Positions 30,564-41,050 of a stretch of DNA of 64,000 nucleotides are shown here, piece by piece. The position numbers and the translations under genes are program-made. Source of the DNA: Tritrichomonas musculus (Eukaryota > Parabasalia > Tritrichomonadida > Tritrichomonadidae); contig JAPFFF010000029.1 of NCBI GenBank assembly GCA_039105265.1, positions 1 through 64,000 on the forward strand. Reading direction: 5' to 3'. Under the pieces are notes generated by a model. The model worked only from the letters and a program-made list of their open reading frames with translations, ran no database searches and was not told the origin of the DNA. Within the stretch, counting starts at the first letter, position 1. Every line of letters begins with the position of its first letter.

Positions 30564-31474
30564 TGCCTGAATGTTTATCTGAATATGCATTGAAGTCAAA
30601 TGTCATAACAGAAGAACAACTAATAAAAAGGTGTGCTATTGATTGCAGTCCAATTGAGGAGGGTTCCTCGGATATATCAATTCAATATCTAAAACTTGAA
30701 GATAAGTTGATTAAACTGGAATACATAGTAAATGAATATGCACTATGTTGTGAAATAAGGGTGTTATTCCGTGATACAACTGGAAATCCTCACAACATTG
30801 TTCTTGTATTACATCAAAGAACTGTGTATTTCGATAATTTCAAATTCCCACTATATTATGAAGACACTGTTGATTTATCATCAGGAAGACCCCTGACATA
30901 TAGCTTCCCAATAGGTGGATATTCCTGGACAGTTACTCAAGAATTATTAGATTCTAGACAACTATATTCAAGACAAATCATGTCCCGAGGTTATTTAGCA
31001 ACATTCAAGGCATCTATTTACGGTGCACAATCAAACACGACAATCACACATTACTCACCGATTGAATCATCAATGAACTCTGTTAGTGATTTCGTTGTTG
31101 GTTCTCCTGTGTATATGACAGGAAAGGTTTACAAACATGTTGGTGATGAATGGAAACCATCAACAGCTGATGATACAACTGATTGTATTTGTAGTGTCAA
31201 GACATCAGGAACATGGAAGGAGTATATCGGTATATGTGTGAGAATCGATGAACAAAATAAATGTATAATATTTGCAAGTCATGGTGATTATATGGTTCGC
31301 GTTAATGATTCATCATGTTATTCAATCGGGGATGAAGTGTTTATAGATAATGAAGACAATAAACTGAAAGTTCTTTCAGGAGAGACAGCAATAACATCAA
31401 AAATAAAACGTATGACTGTTGGAATCATTACAAGTATCATTGATGAAAGAACATTAGCTGTATTCAAAGAGTAA
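30564..31474 (+). pseudogene. Fibre gene piece, element A
   Basis: Matches the carboxy quarter of the element B fibre (from YALKSN and TEEQLIK onward through the head-like domain) at about nine-tenths identity by eye. The open frame begins earlier (30494), but its first 23 codons are the outer end of element B's terminal repeat (MYFNPTPFDTPF onward), shared with the polymerase piece on the other side. The upstream part of the fibre is absent; the element is broken here. Confidence 0.82.
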
Positions 31475-31522
31475 ATCAAACAATGAAAGCAAAAATAAAA
31501 TAATATTAATGAATTATTATTT

Positions 31523-32278
31523 TTATGATTGAAATTGATTGAAGTATTCATCAATGAGTGTGTGTAATTGTTCAAGATGTCTTATTTGAATTCTTATCGT
31601 ACACATATTGATATCGTAATCATCAGCACCAAATGTTCGTTTGACAATACTTTTGATGTCTTTGTTTGGACTCATCGCTATTGGTAAATTATCTTTGAAA
31701 TACCATCTTTCTTCTTCATTACGGTAATGATTAATGATTTGTCGAAAGTTAGACTTATGACGACGGACTAAATGAAGAATAACATTGTCATTGTCATTTG
31801 GTATTGTTTCTTTCCAAATCAAATATTTATAATCATGTTCTCTATTTGCTGGAACCATTCGAGGACGTTGTTCATTAATTGTTTCAGTTAATTGTTGGCG
31901 TTCTCGTTCAAAATGAGAATCAAGTAAGTTCATGATATCCCATGTGTATTTTGGTGATGCCCACATAGCAACATGATTGACAAGTAATCGATGAATGTAA
32001 GTTCCTTTTAATTCATTTGGAAGATTAGGACGATTTTCATATAATTTCTGGTTAGTCGGAATTCCGACCGACCCATTTTCAAGTAATTCTCGAGTTGATT
32101 TGTTCTCAAACCAATGCTTAGCTTGTTTATTTGAATGACAAGCTGTTATGATTGATTGCATTTGATACATATCATCCTGTTTTGAATGAATGATTCTTAA
32201 ATGTTGATTATATTGAATATATTCATAATCATTATTGATGGCTTGAACTGTTGCTGTTTGGTTGTTAGTTGCTGACAT
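31523..32278 (-). CDS. KilA-N domain protein (251 aa), element A
   Basis: DNA-binding KilA-N domain in the first half: a beta segment (residues 25-45, RIIHSKQDDMYQMQSIITAC), KQAKHWFENKSTRELLE (51-67), then the signature KGTYIHRLLVNHVAMWASPK (91-110) and YTWDIMNLLD. The carboxy half (about 150-250) is a separate alpha/beta domain with ILHLVRRHKSNFRQIINHY, of unknown role. KilA-N genes are common in DNA viruses and are, to my knowledge, expanded in Trichomonas. It fills the slot that element B uses for the HNH and 354-aa genes. A CAAAAATAAA motif lies 48 bp upstream of the start. Confidence 0.9.
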   Translation of the reverse strand: MSATNNQTATVQAINNDYEYIQYNQHLRIIHSKQDDMYQMQSIITACHSNKQAKHWFENKSTRELLENGSVGIPTNQKLYENRPNLPNELKGTYIHRLLVNHVAMWASPKYTWDIMNLLDSHFERERQQLTETINEQRPRMVPANREHDYKYLIWKETIPNDNDNVILHLVRRHKSNFRQIINHYRNEEERWYFKDNLPIAMSPNKDIKSIVKRTFGADDYDINMCTIRIQIRHLEQLHTLIDEYFNQFQS

Positions 32279-32326
32279 TGTAGCCTTTTGAATTGATGAT
32301 AAAAAATTGATTTAAAAATAAAACAG

Positions 32327-32336
32327 CAAAAATAAA
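32327..32336 (-). promoter_or_regulatory. TTTATTTTTG motif before the KilA-N gene
   Basis: Candidate promoter element 48 bp upstream on the coding strand. A second T/A run lies between it and the start. Confidence 0.35.
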
Positions 32337-32388
32337 TTGATTTTCATTGATGATTTTTCGACTGGGGGAAATATCCCACTCGTTTCAT

Positions 32389-35300
32389 TTAATGATTCTC
32401 AATGTAATAATCCTTTGCGGTGAATCCATTGACATAAGGACAACAACAATGATTTGATAATACCAACATTTTTGAATGTGCTGCTGTTAAAGCATTTTTG
32501 ATAACAGTTATTTTACTCATCAGTTGTGAATTCATTTGAAGGTTTATATTTTTGCCTTTCATTATTGATTGCTTATCAATGACATTTTTATAATCACTTG
32601 ATTTGATGTTGTTCTTCTTCAATGAAACACCTTTGAGCTTTAATGAAATTGTTTTGTCATCTGACCAAATCGTATAACATTTAGCACACAAAGCAACTTG
32701 ATTTGCTCCAAACTTTTCTACACAGCATCCGAGAATCTTTTTCTCATCATATACATCATTGATTGCAGGATTTGGCATAAAGCTATAAATGTGTTTATCA
32801 TAAAATGTTTTGTCTTTGATGACGTAATCAAACAACTGGTCAATCGGTTTATCCATATCACCAGCGATAGACATGTAAAGACTATCTGTATCGACCGAGT
32901 TGAAATGAACCTTATTCATATCAATGCATTTATAAATAAAGTCATAAAGGAAAGTCAAATACCAATATTTCGCATTGTCTAATGTCCAAAATGATTCTTG
33001 AAGACATGTGTTGCATTTGAATGAATGAGGATGTGATTGTATCAAATAACAATCATTTGACAATTTACATCCATTGCGATAAGTATCGGAGGCTATTAAT
33101 TGAAAGGCTTTATTTTTATCAACAATTCTGACTTTATTAAAGTTCTCTGAATTCATACCGTCATAACCGTAAGAACCATTCATGCTAATCTTGTAAAACT
33201 TTTCATTGCCTTTTGTCTTTCCTGACAATATATCTTGACGCTTCTTCATAAACTCACAAACAAATTGATTGAATCCGTCATGAGCTTCATATAAACTTAA
33301 GCTCTTAATGTCATCAACAATAAGTCCGTGGTCAATTAAAAACCATAAATAATAATTCGAGAACGTCATAAATGTACCACATGTATCAAGCAACATTGTC
33401 AGCTTTCTTGTTTCTTTATCTGCTGAATTCAGTTTATTGTCTTTCATATATTTGTACATATAGCTTCCGATTGTTTGTTCATCATTCATTATATTGATAT
33501 TTCTAAACACAGGAGGGAAATTAATCAAATCGTTGATTTTATTCTTTGGACATCTCAATTTGACTTCAGCTTTGAATATAAACTCAGGGTTTGCATCAAA
33601 TCGCTTCTTTGATTGAATGATATTCATTGCAGTATTAAGAACCTTTTCATTCTTGTTTCCTTGTTCATCATAAACATCAAATCGTTTTATAAATGAACCA
33701 GGCATGTACATGATTCCTCCGTGATAAGGATTGAATGAATGTTTTACTGAACTGAATGATGAGGGATACAATGAATTGAAATCAATACCAGCAACGTGTG
33801 AAACTATGTTTGAAGTGTCATAGCTGATGATTCTGTCATTAACGGCATCATATTTGAGTTTATTGATTAATGTTTGACCTCTAATGTTCACTCGATGAAG
33901 TACATTTGATAACCCTCCCGTTATATTCTCTCTCAAGTTGTAGTATTCTTTTTCATCAGTTATGAGTGTGGGAAGGTGATGGAACTTGCAGAATTTCTTC
34001 AATTGTATCTTTGTTCTTGTTATCTTTTCGTCATCACGTTGTCTCAAACGATTACATTCAGCACAAGCCAACAAACAGTTATCAATCTGATGTCCTTTGT
34101 TGTTATCTATTCGGTCAAGAGTTGGTTTGTTGTTGTAAGTAAAGTGTTCACCACACAAATGACATTTACCTGTTTCATTTGATTCATACAATTTCATGAA
34201 TGCTTCGAAATCCTTTTCACTAACACATTTTGAAATATCTCGTTGATTTTGGTTCGTTTGATTATGTTTCATGTCTTGTTTTCGATAGTTATCACATTTA
34301 TTTAACCACCATTTCATTGTAGGTTTAAATGTATTTGTTTTATTGATGATTTCATAGTCGTTCTTCGGATTGAAATCTTTATAAGCAAGAGCATATTTGA
34401 TACATGATGCGTTCTTTGACAATGAAAGATTGCTAATCAAATCAACTTTATATTCAGCATTCATTTGAATAAGATTATCAATCGGTTTAATCATCATTTC
34501 AACATCATTATCATTGTATGATAACAAATAATCCCAACGTGTTGCAAACCTCTTTGAATCAATCAAATACTCTTCATAATCAGCTTTCGTTAATGGATTC
34601 TTTTGATTGAGATAACTGTAAAAGTCTTCATATGCGAATGGTTCACTCTTTGACAACACTTCATTATAATTTTCATTGTTGATTGCTTCATAAGGAAATA
34701 CACCTTTCGAACTGTTAGAAATCCCACCAAAATCAATTCCAAATTGTTTGAGCGTACCACCAGCAACAAATGCTTGTGCGTCAATGAATCGTAATCGAAT
34801 GGGGTACTTTGATGATTTCAATATAAATTGCTTTAATGATGTAGCAGTTCCAATCATTCCGCTATCGATTGACCAATGATTTTTAATCAATTGCTCTTTG
34901 AATAAGTTTGAATCAAATCGTGATGAATTAAAACCAAATACTGTTATTGTTTTCAATGATGTATCTATTTTATTGAGTTCTTCTTCCGATTTATCTTTAA
35001 TAAATGATTTTAAATGGTTCAACTTATCAACATACACATCACATCCAACAACAAATAACCATTCAATCCATTTGGCAATGAAGTCATTTGTTCGAATATC
35101 AAAGTTCTTTGTTATCAAACCTTTATCAAGCTTCACGCATGATGAAACGCTCAAAGGAATCAATCGAGAATTGATAACAGATTTATCACTGACTTTCTTT
35201 TCAATCTTTTGCTCCATTGTTTCAAAATCATAAGTGATATAATGAATTGTTGGCTTCCATTCAAGTTCATATGAAAGACAATACAAATAAACAGGATTGT

Positions 35301-36954
35301 TTAAAATGTGTGGACAATATGGCAAAGCTTCTCGTGAAGGTATGAAATCCTTTTTGAATTTACCATCACATTTATCTACATGTCTGTTGAATCTGTCAAT
35401 ATTGTTATTTCCTTTGTGAATGTATGAACCACAATGAGGACATATATGAATGTTTGTTAATGCTTCAGCATCAATGATGTACATGATATGAAGTATCTTA
35501 TCTTTTGAATACAACAGAGCTGAAAATGTTTTGTTTGATTCATCAGTGTTGTGCCATTGGTCTTGAATATCATAAATATGTTTCTCTTTGTCATATTCAT
35601 AGATGCTGACATTGATGTTATGATTCTTGGCTGATTCTTTCATTTCTTCAATCGTGATTCCTTTGAATGTGTTGATTAATTGATTTGCTTCTTTTGTAGG
35701 TTTTGTTGAATAAGTTATTCCGTGTTCTTCACATAATATTTTCTTTGCTGCTTTGGTTCTGTTAGCTGTATTATATTTTGTTTTCTTTTCATCTTTGTTT
35801 TGATTTGTTAGTTCAGGAAACAAACAACAAGCAAGAAATCGATACCAACACAAATAATCATCAACGTTATCAATAAAGATATATTTATTTTTGCCAAAGA
35901 ATTCTGAAACTTCATCAATCTTACCCGTTATCTTAACTACACGAGAGATTGTAAATGAAACAGACCAAACGATACATAATTTGATGTTTGAAGCCGTGGT
36001 TTCATATTCATGAATCTTTGATTCAATATACAGTTTAACTTTATCAATATCTTTATTCTCTCTAACGATTATCGGAATTGATGATTTATAATTCTTCCAT
36101 TTGATATCACTTGCTTCATATGTATATCTTTCACTTTCATTCTTTGGTGGTATCTCAAATATACCAGTCAATTGAAAATATATTTTGAACGGTTTCACTT
36201 CATGTTTAAATACTGTTTCAGTCAAATATTCATTGATGTCTTCAATTGATGAAACTCCGTTCTTGTAATATATTTTTATCGGTTCTTTGCTGTCTTCATC
36301 TAATCGTTCAACCTTTTCACTATCGTTTGGGAACTGGTCAATAAAATGACTGCATGCTTCAACTGCTTCATCAAAGTTCTCAGGTTCATTGATTATGAAA
36401 TATGAGTCATGTTTTGAATGCACACCTTTATAGCCAAACTTTTTGAGATATTCAACCAATTCAGTGTTTTCATTGTTAAATCGAATGTCTTCATATCGTT
36501 GTGGCTGTTTGTTTGTCTTTGGTGGTAATGGTCTCAATAATATATTATCAGATTTAATTAATTGAAGGGCTTTGTTGAGTGCATCATGAGCTATTTTAAT
36601 GTTGGACTCGATTTGTTGTTGTTTTAGTTTTTGTTCATCATCTTGTTCTTCTTCATGTTCTTCCTCTTCTTCATGTTGTTCCTCTTCCTCCTCTTCTGCT
36701 TGTTCTTCTGCTTCTTTCTTCATTCTATTAACGAAATCTAATATTGATATGTCATCTATTCTATTACCTTCATGTTCTCTAAAACCGTATGAATTCAGAT
36801 AGTTTTCTAAGATTGATTTGAAGTGTTTAACATCATAATCACTAGGCTTAGATGTTGACAAGCGAGGTTTTAATTGAAGTTCATTATTGATATACCTGAT
36901 TTGTTCAATAACAAATGATTTGGTATCTTTTTGATAGTAATAACGAGAACTCAT
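32389..36954 (-). CDS. Polinton protein-primed DNA polymerase B (1,521 aa), element A, complete
   Basis: Same domain order as the element B polymerase: acidic Glu/His run near residue 85-115, DNVDDYLCWYRFLACCL segment, finger ICPHCGSYIHKG, exonuclease motifs YITYDFETME, FGFNSSRFDSN and YNDNDVEMM, an embedded HNH-like domain (CHLCGEHF to CAECNR), palm motifs DFNSLYPSSF, KISMNGSYGYDG and VDTDSLYM, and a final LKLKGVSLKKN. About nine-tenths identical to the B polymerase by eye. It lacks the three small in-frame insertions found in B, which accounts for most of the length difference. It crosses the 33,794-bp unit junction. Confidence 0.95.
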   Translation of the reverse strand: MSSRYYYQKDTKSFVIEQIRYINNELQLKPRLSTSKPSDYDVKHFKSILENYLNSYGFREHEGNRIDDISILDFVNRMKKEAEEQAEEEEEEQHEEEEEHEEEQDDEQKLKQQQIESNIKIAHDALNKALQLIKSDNILLRPLPPKTNKQPQRYEDIRFNNENTELVEYLKKFGYKGVHSKHDSYFIINEPENFDEAVEACSHFIDQFPNDSEKVERLDEDSKEPIKIYYKNGVSSIEDINEYLTETVFKHEVKPFKIYFQLTGIFEIPPKNESERYTYEASDIKWKNYKSSIPIIVRENKDIDKVKLYIESKIHEYETTASNIKLCIVWSVSFTISRVVKITGKIDEVSEFFGKNKYIFIDNVDDYLCWYRFLACCLFPELTNQNKDEKKTKYNTANRTKAAKKILCEEHGITYSTKPTKEANQLINTFKGITIEEMKESAKNHNINVSIYEYDKEKHIYDIQDQWHNTDESNKTFSALLYSKDKILHIMYIIDAEALTNIHICPHCGSYIHKGNNNIDRFNRHVDKCDGKFKKDFIPSREALPYCPHILNNPVYLYCLSYELEWKPTIHYITYDFETMEQKIEKKVSDKSVINSRLIPLSVSSCVKLDKGLITKNFDIRTNDFIAKWIEWLFVVGCDVYVDKLNHLKSFIKDKSEEELNKIDTSLKTITVFGFNSSRFDSNLFKEQLIKNHWSIDSGMIGTATSLKQFILKSSKYPIRLRFIDAQAFVAGGTLKQFGIDFGGISNSSKGVFPYEAINNENYNEVLSKSEPFAYEDFYSYLNQKNPLTKADYEEYLIDSKRFATRWDYLLSYNDNDVEMMIKPIDNLIQMNAEYKVDLISNLSLSKNASCIKYALAYKDFNPKNDYEIINKTNTFKPTMKWWLNKCDNYRKQDMKHNQTNQNQRDISKCVSEKDFEAFMKLYESNETGKCHLCGEHFTYNNKPTLDRIDNNKGHQIDNCLLACAECNRLRQRDDEKITRTKIQLKKFCKFHHLPTLITDEKEYYNLRENITGGLSNVLHRVNIRGQTLINKLKYDAVNDRIISYDTSNIVSHVAGIDFNSLYPSSFSSVKHSFNPYHGGIMYMPGSFIKRFDVYDEQGNKNEKVLNTAMNIIQSKKRFDANPEFIFKAEVKLRCPKNKINDLINFPPVFRNINIMNDEQTIGSYMYKYMKDNKLNSADKETRKLTMLLDTCGTFMTFSNYYLWFLIDHGLIVDDIKSLSLYEAHDGFNQFVCEFMKKRQDILSGKTKGNEKFYKISMNGSYGYDGMNSENFNKVRIVDKNKAFQLIASDTYRNGCKLSNDCYLIQSHPHSFKCNTCLQESFWTLDNAKYWYLTFLYDFIYKCIDMNKVHFNSVDTDSLYMSIAGDMDKPIDQLFDYVIKDKTFYDKHIYSFMPNPAINDVYDEKKILGCCVEKFGANQVALCAKCYTIWSDDKTISLKLKGVSLKKNNIKSSDYKNVIDKQSIMKGKNINLQMNSQLMSKITVIKNALTAAHSKMLVLSNHCCCPYVNGFTAKDYYIENH

Positions 36955-37042
36955 TTATGATATAATTAAAAAATCAATTTATTTGAAATTTGAAAAATGT
37001 TAAATCAAAAAAAAAATAATTCAGTTTTTTTATTTCATTGAA

Positions 37043-37546
37043 ATGACAGAATTAATAGAGATATTGAAACATGTTGATGCAATCCGTCATTTGTTAACAA
37101 TATTGATTGCTAAATCAGATGACCATGAAGCTTTCAGGAACCTTGTGAATAATGTTTCATTTGACAATGACAATAATGATTCATCATCAGATGAAGAAAA
37201 TCTGCCCCATTTCTCTAAACAAAATAGTTTATTGAATGATATAACACCAAAAAGTGATAAACCAAAACGTTCCTTATTCAATTCATCAAAGTTCTTAAAC
37301 GCTCATGACCGTGAATTAGTTATGCAGTTCCTTGATGATGAACGAATGAATGAAATTGATAAGTTGCCAGCACATAAACAAGCATCATACACAAAACTAT
37401 TAATCAAAAAGCATTTAAACATAGATATATCAACGTACATGGTTAACAAGATTCTCACATTGAAAAGGCAACAGACTCATGACAATGATGATGAAGACAA
37501 TGATAACAATAACAATAACAATCAAAGAAGACCACAATTGATTTAA
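37043..37546 (+). CDS. Small charged protein with possible helix-turn-helix (167 aa), element A, unit 2
   Basis: Identical to 3249-3752. Divergent from the complete element A polymerase; possible regulator of that shared promoter region (inference). Confidence 0.75.
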   Translation: MTELIEILKHVDAIRHLLTILIAKSDDHEAFRNLVNNVSFDNDNNDSSSDEENLPHFSKQNSLLNDITPKSDKPKRSLFNSSKFLNAHDRELVMQFLDDERMNEIDKLPAHKQASYTKLLIKKHLNIDISTYMVNKILTLKRQQTHDNDDEDNDNNNNNNQRRPQLI

Positions 37547-37585
37547 ATTCATTGAATCATTTGAAGTTTTTATTTTTGGTTTAAA

Positions 37586-37831
37586 ATGAATAGTGCAATT
37601 AATGGCTTGAGTTGTGATACATCATCTTTACACGTTCAGTTTCGAATAGTTAAAGACAAGATATTCAATGAATGTATGAATTCTGAAGATGACGCATTAA
37701 ACGGAAAGTTTGATAAGATGATTCACATTTTGACAATATATAAACAACTATTTAATGATATTGAATCGATTAAGATACAATTGAGAGCTATTGATGAACG
37801 TATCAAATCAGCTGAACAGATGACTTTGTAA
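37586..37831 (+). CDS. Small helical protein (81 aa), element A, unit 2
   Basis: Identical to 3792-4037, with the same TTTATTTTTG motif just upstream (37569-37578). Confidence 0.75.
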   Translation: MNSAINGLSCDTSSLHVQFRIVKDKIFNECMNSEDDALNGKFDKMIHILTIYKQLFNDIESIKIQLRAIDERIKSAEQMTL

Positions 37832-37885
37832 ATGAATCATTGAATGACTCATCATTGATGTTGTTTTATTTTTATTCAAACATTC

Positions 37886-38461
37886 ATGGCATTATCAAAA
37901 GCTCGTATATTAAGTAGCGAGAACGATGCATCAGTTAAGCAGGAACAATCAACCAGTATTAATATAAACATCAAACCAAAGCAACCACAACCAGTTGAAT
38001 ATCCATCAGTACAACCATTACCACAATCATCTCAAGCCACAAATTTTACTTTACCTCAGATGAGTGGAGTATATCAATCACAGCTTCCAACAAACAGCGT
38101 TTCCCTAGAAAGAGGTATCAGTGATATTGGAGCTGATATAACAGAACTTGAAACCAAAAACAAATTCCTTGAGTTGTTGTTATCAATCTATGAAACAAAC
38201 CCAATAAAAGTCAATGATTTATTAATTTGTCATTCAAATACATTAATGGAGCTCATCAAATTACTAACACAAGCTGATAAAGTTGAATTGATTGTCAATG
38301 ATGATTGTGCGTGTAATGGTTGCGTTTCTCATTCCAAATATCTTTTAATTGATAGGATATTGGTGTACAAAAATAATGAATCAAATGACTTGAAATACAA
38401 ATATAATAACATTTATACCGAACTCATTAGACACAACATTTCATTAAAAACATGTATTTAA
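37886..38461 (+). CDS. Protein with Pro/Gln-rich linker and Cys cluster (191 aa), element A, unit 2
   Basis: Identical to 4092-4667; unknown function, in the block before the packaging ATPase. Confidence 0.75.
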   Translation: MALSKARILSSENDASVKQEQSTSININIKPKQPQPVEYPSVQPLPQSSQATNFTLPQMSGVYQSQLPTNSVSLERGISDIGADITELETKNKFLELLLSIYETNPIKVNDLLICHSNTLMELIKLLTQADKVELIVNDDCACNGCVSHSKYLLIDRILVYKNNESNDLKYKYNNIYTELIRHNISLKTCI

Positions 38462-38471
38462 AAACTAATAA

Positions 38472-38603
38472 ATGATATATGAAATATTAGTTGTTTCATT
38501 ATTAACAGGTTTATTTTTAGTGAAGATTGTTGAACTATCATTAATGATGCCAGACAAAGAACCAGAACTCAGTGAAGAGATAAGAACAAAAATGTATTCA
38601 TGA
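38472..38603 (+). CDS. Small single-pass membrane protein (43 aa), element A, unit 2
   Basis: Identical to 4678-4809: membrane segment ILVVSLLTGLFLVKIV, between the 191-aa gene and the ATPase. Confidence 0.75.
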   Translation: MIYEILVVSLLTGLFLVKIVELSLMMPDKEPELSEEIRTKMYS

Positions 38604-38627
38604 AGAGCTTTAACGAAAACTAAAGAA

Positions 38628-39542
38628 ATGAAACGTTTCATGAAACCCACTCAGTTTAATTATAAAGAGGTTTTATTTTCTAATAGCTCTGATTATGATG
38701 ATGACCAAATGAGTTTTGCATTTGAATATGAATCATTCAAGCCAACAGTTAATGAAACAACATTTAATATTGATGATGAGATGAATAAAGCATATCAACG
38801 CAATGAATCAAAAATAAAAAACGAATCAATCAGACCAATCGCAAACGGCATTTATTCATATTACAATTCATTGAACATACTCGTTGGTCAGCAAGGTAAA
38901 GGAAAGAGTCATATAATGCTACGAGATGTTATTCAAATGTCTCGAATGAAGAACGCTGGCTTTCATTTAATTGTTTATGTATCACGAAACGGAACAATTA
39001 ACGATGCTACATTCGAAAGTCAACGCGAATTGATACAGCTACCAATAAAAACTGTTGCTGACAGCAATGCTGAAGAGTATCTCAAACAACTTGATTTATA
39101 TAAAGAATTGTATAACAAATATTCATCAACACCAAAAATAGTAATCGATGAAAAGAAGTTAAATGAAATGTTTGAGTTTCTTCATATCAATAAACTAGGT
39201 AAACCGAATAAACCGTTAAATACAATCATTCTTTGTGAAGACTTCTTGAAATCGAAACTAATTAAATCATCTTATTTTATCAATACCATTAGTCAGCTTC
39301 GACACAAGAATCTAATCATATTCGTTAACATTCAGTTCTTCAAAGCTTTAACAACAGAATGGAAAAATAATGCAACATCATTCTTCATATTTAGTGGTTA
39401 TTCACGACAGAAACTTGGCTACATATATCAACAAGTTCCATTCCCAATAGAGTTCGAAGAGCTATGGAATCGATACAGAACAATGAAAGCACATCAATTC
39501 GTTTTAATCAATGTTCGAACTAATAACCTTTCATTCATCTAA
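38628..39542 (+). CDS. FtsK/HerA-type DNA packaging ATPase (304 aa), element A, unit 2
   Basis: Identical to 4834-5748: Walker A GQQGKGKS, Walker B IILCED. Converges on the 153-aa gene. Confidence 0.9.
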   Translation: MKRFMKPTQFNYKEVLFSNSSDYDDDQMSFAFEYESFKPTVNETTFNIDDEMNKAYQRNESKIKNESIRPIANGIYSYYNSLNILVGQQGKGKSHIMLRDVIQMSRMKNAGFHLIVYVSRNGTINDATFESQRELIQLPIKTVADSNAEEYLKQLDLYKELYNKYSSTPKIVIDEKKLNEMFEFLHINKLGKPNKPLNTIILCEDFLKSKLIKSSYFINTISQLRHKNLIIFVNIQFFKALTTEWKNNATSFFIFSGYSRQKLGYIYQQVPFPIEFEELWNRYRTMKAHQFVLINVRTNNLSFI

Positions 39543-39992
39543 TACAATTTGTTGTTGAACGCCAACAAACAGCTGTGGTGTATTGATATTATATTTTTGA
39601 CTAATTTGTTCAATCAATTCCTTTGTTTTCTTATCTGTTGCTTTCCTTATGCTGTAATTATAATACTTATATTCTTTAAATGATTGCTCTTCATTTGAAC
39701 CTTCAACGAAGAACTCAATAGATGTTGTTGATATTCTTCTTCTAACATTTGATGTTAATGTTATATATTCGAGCCCGAGTTCAACAATCTTATCATAATA
39801 TAATCGTTTGAATTCATTATCTTTGTTCTTCAATGATATGTATATCACTTTAGATTTATAAGCAGCCTTTCCACAAGGTATTGGATATCTATCACACAGA
39901 ATTGAGAAATCACATTGTTTGAACTTCTCTGATTCATCCAACATATCAATCAATGAATTGATGTAATCATAAACCTTTGGAGTACTTGACAT
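39531..39992 (-). CDS. Conserved protein of unknown function (153 aa), element A, unit 2
   Basis: Identical to 5737-6198; FSILCDRYPIPCG patch, no recognised catalytic motif. Confidence 0.75.
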   Translation of the reverse strand: MSSTPKVYDYINSLIDMLDESEKFKQCDFSILCDRYPIPCGKAAYKSKVIYISLKNKDNEFKRLYYDKIVELGLEYITLTSNVRRRISTTSIEFFVEGSNEEQSFKEYKYYNYSIRKATDKKTKELIEQISQKYNINTPQLFVGVQQQIVLDE

Positions 39993-40035
39993 ATCTTTAG
40001 AGTGAAATTAAAAAACAAAAAACAAAAATAAAAAC

Positions 40036-40281
40036 GTCATCGAAGACATCAACAGTCTCAAAAATAAAGTTCATCAACTTGAGAACGAATTAAATGAGTT
40101 GTCCAATAAATGAACATCAATTGATGGTAATCATTAAATGAGTTCATATTATTTTTATTCATTAGTCGTGTTGACGTGGGGCTTTAGCCTGACGGAAACC
40201 GACTCATATATACTACTAAAACAAGTTCAAAGATGTAAATTCAAAGATGAAGATTCAAAAGTGGCGACCGTCAATCTAGAA
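40036..40281. repeat. Right terminal inverted repeat of element A (diverged), unit 2
   Basis: Identical to 6242-6487: remnant of the 75-aa gene tail, then the conserved core block (40158-40245). It fills the gap between the 153-aa and 240-aa genes. Confidence 0.75.
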
Positions 40282-40327
40282 CATCATCAGGGGGTACAAA
40301 AATAAAACATCATTAATGTTGATTCAT

Positions 40328-41050
40328 TTAAGCTTGTTCATCATCTTTCTCTTCGGTGAAGTATGTTCGTTTGCGACCTAAATGAGGACGGTTGTTATAC
40401 CAAAGCCAGTCATTAAATGTTGTTGAATATCTTGTATTCTCATGCTTGTAAAACAATTTTTGTTTAGAGTTTTTATATTCAGTCAGTAGTTCACATCCTT
40501 CATCAGCAAAACGTTTCTTCACATAATTATGTGTATATCTAATGCATTGCGTCTTGTGTGCTCTATGACATGCCTTCCATTTAGTTGGCTTTGTTTTGTA
40601 TTCATTACCTTCAAACAAATAGAAAACATCAGCTGTTGCAGTGGTATATTTAGATATCAATTCACAACCTTCAGCCTTCATTGATTCTCTCAATTCGTCT
40701 TCTTTCTTTTGTCTCTCTTCTTCTTTTTTCTTTTCTTTATCTTCTTTTGTTAGAACTTTACCGTTCTTCTTCTCATAATTACTATCAATCGGATGCTTCT
40801 TGTAAGGGTCTTTATAGAAATCAATTATATGTGCATATCTCACACGTTCAGGGTTTGTTTTTCTGTTAAAGGATGCAAAACCATATAACAACATATTTTC
40901 AGGATATCTCAAACAAACACAATCATATTCATTAAAGAATTCATCATATTGTTCCTTCGTGGCTGTCATATGTAATAAATCCATTTTTTCACCATTTCCA
41001 TCAATTCCAGATTTAAAGAGGTCTTTAATTGTTCCTGCAACTTGCTTCAT
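40328..41050 (-). CDS. 'EGCELLTEY'-type repeat-domain protein (240 aa), remnant C, unit 2
   Basis: Identical to 6534-7256; two related repeats in the carboxy half, with the 14-bp tandem repeat (41055-41110) just upstream. Confidence 0.65.
   Translation of the reverse strand: MKQVAGTIKDLFKSGIDGNGEKMDLLHMTATKEQYDEFFNEYDCVCLRYPENMLLYGFASFNRKTNPERVRYAHIIDFYKDPYKKHPIDSNYEKKNGKVLTKEDKEKKKEEERQKKEDELRESMKAEGCELISKYTTATADVFYLFEGNEYKTKPTKWKACHRAHKTQCIRYTHNYVKKRFADEGCELLTEYKNSKQKLFYKHENTRYSTTFNDWLWYNNRPHLGRKRTYFTEEKDDEQA

Larger units (their letters stand above)
1..33794. repeat. Tandem unit 1 (33,794-bp head-to-tail repeat)
   Basis: Base 1 corresponds to base 33795. From there the sequence recurs with a constant offset of 33,794 bp to the window end. 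Every protein frame in 1-30206 has an equal-length, equal-sequence partner, and the intergenic stretches I compared by eye also match. The unit contains Polinton element B, the right-hand part of element A and remnant C. The exact identity points to a very recent duplication, a circle sequenced more than once round, or an assembly artefact. Confidence 0.95.
30564..40281. mobile_element. Polinton element A, right-hand part only (spans the unit junction)
   Basis: A relative of element B. From left to right it has a fibre piece, a KilA-N gene, polymerase, three small genes, a 43-aa membrane protein, the packaging ATPase, a 153-aa gene and a diverged right terminal repeat ending near 40281. The capsid, integrase and left terminal repeat are absent, so the element is broken, with at least one large loss. 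Its polymerase is about nine-tenths identical to that of B by eye, so the two diverged recently. Its left edge abuts the right end of element B. Confidence 0.8.
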
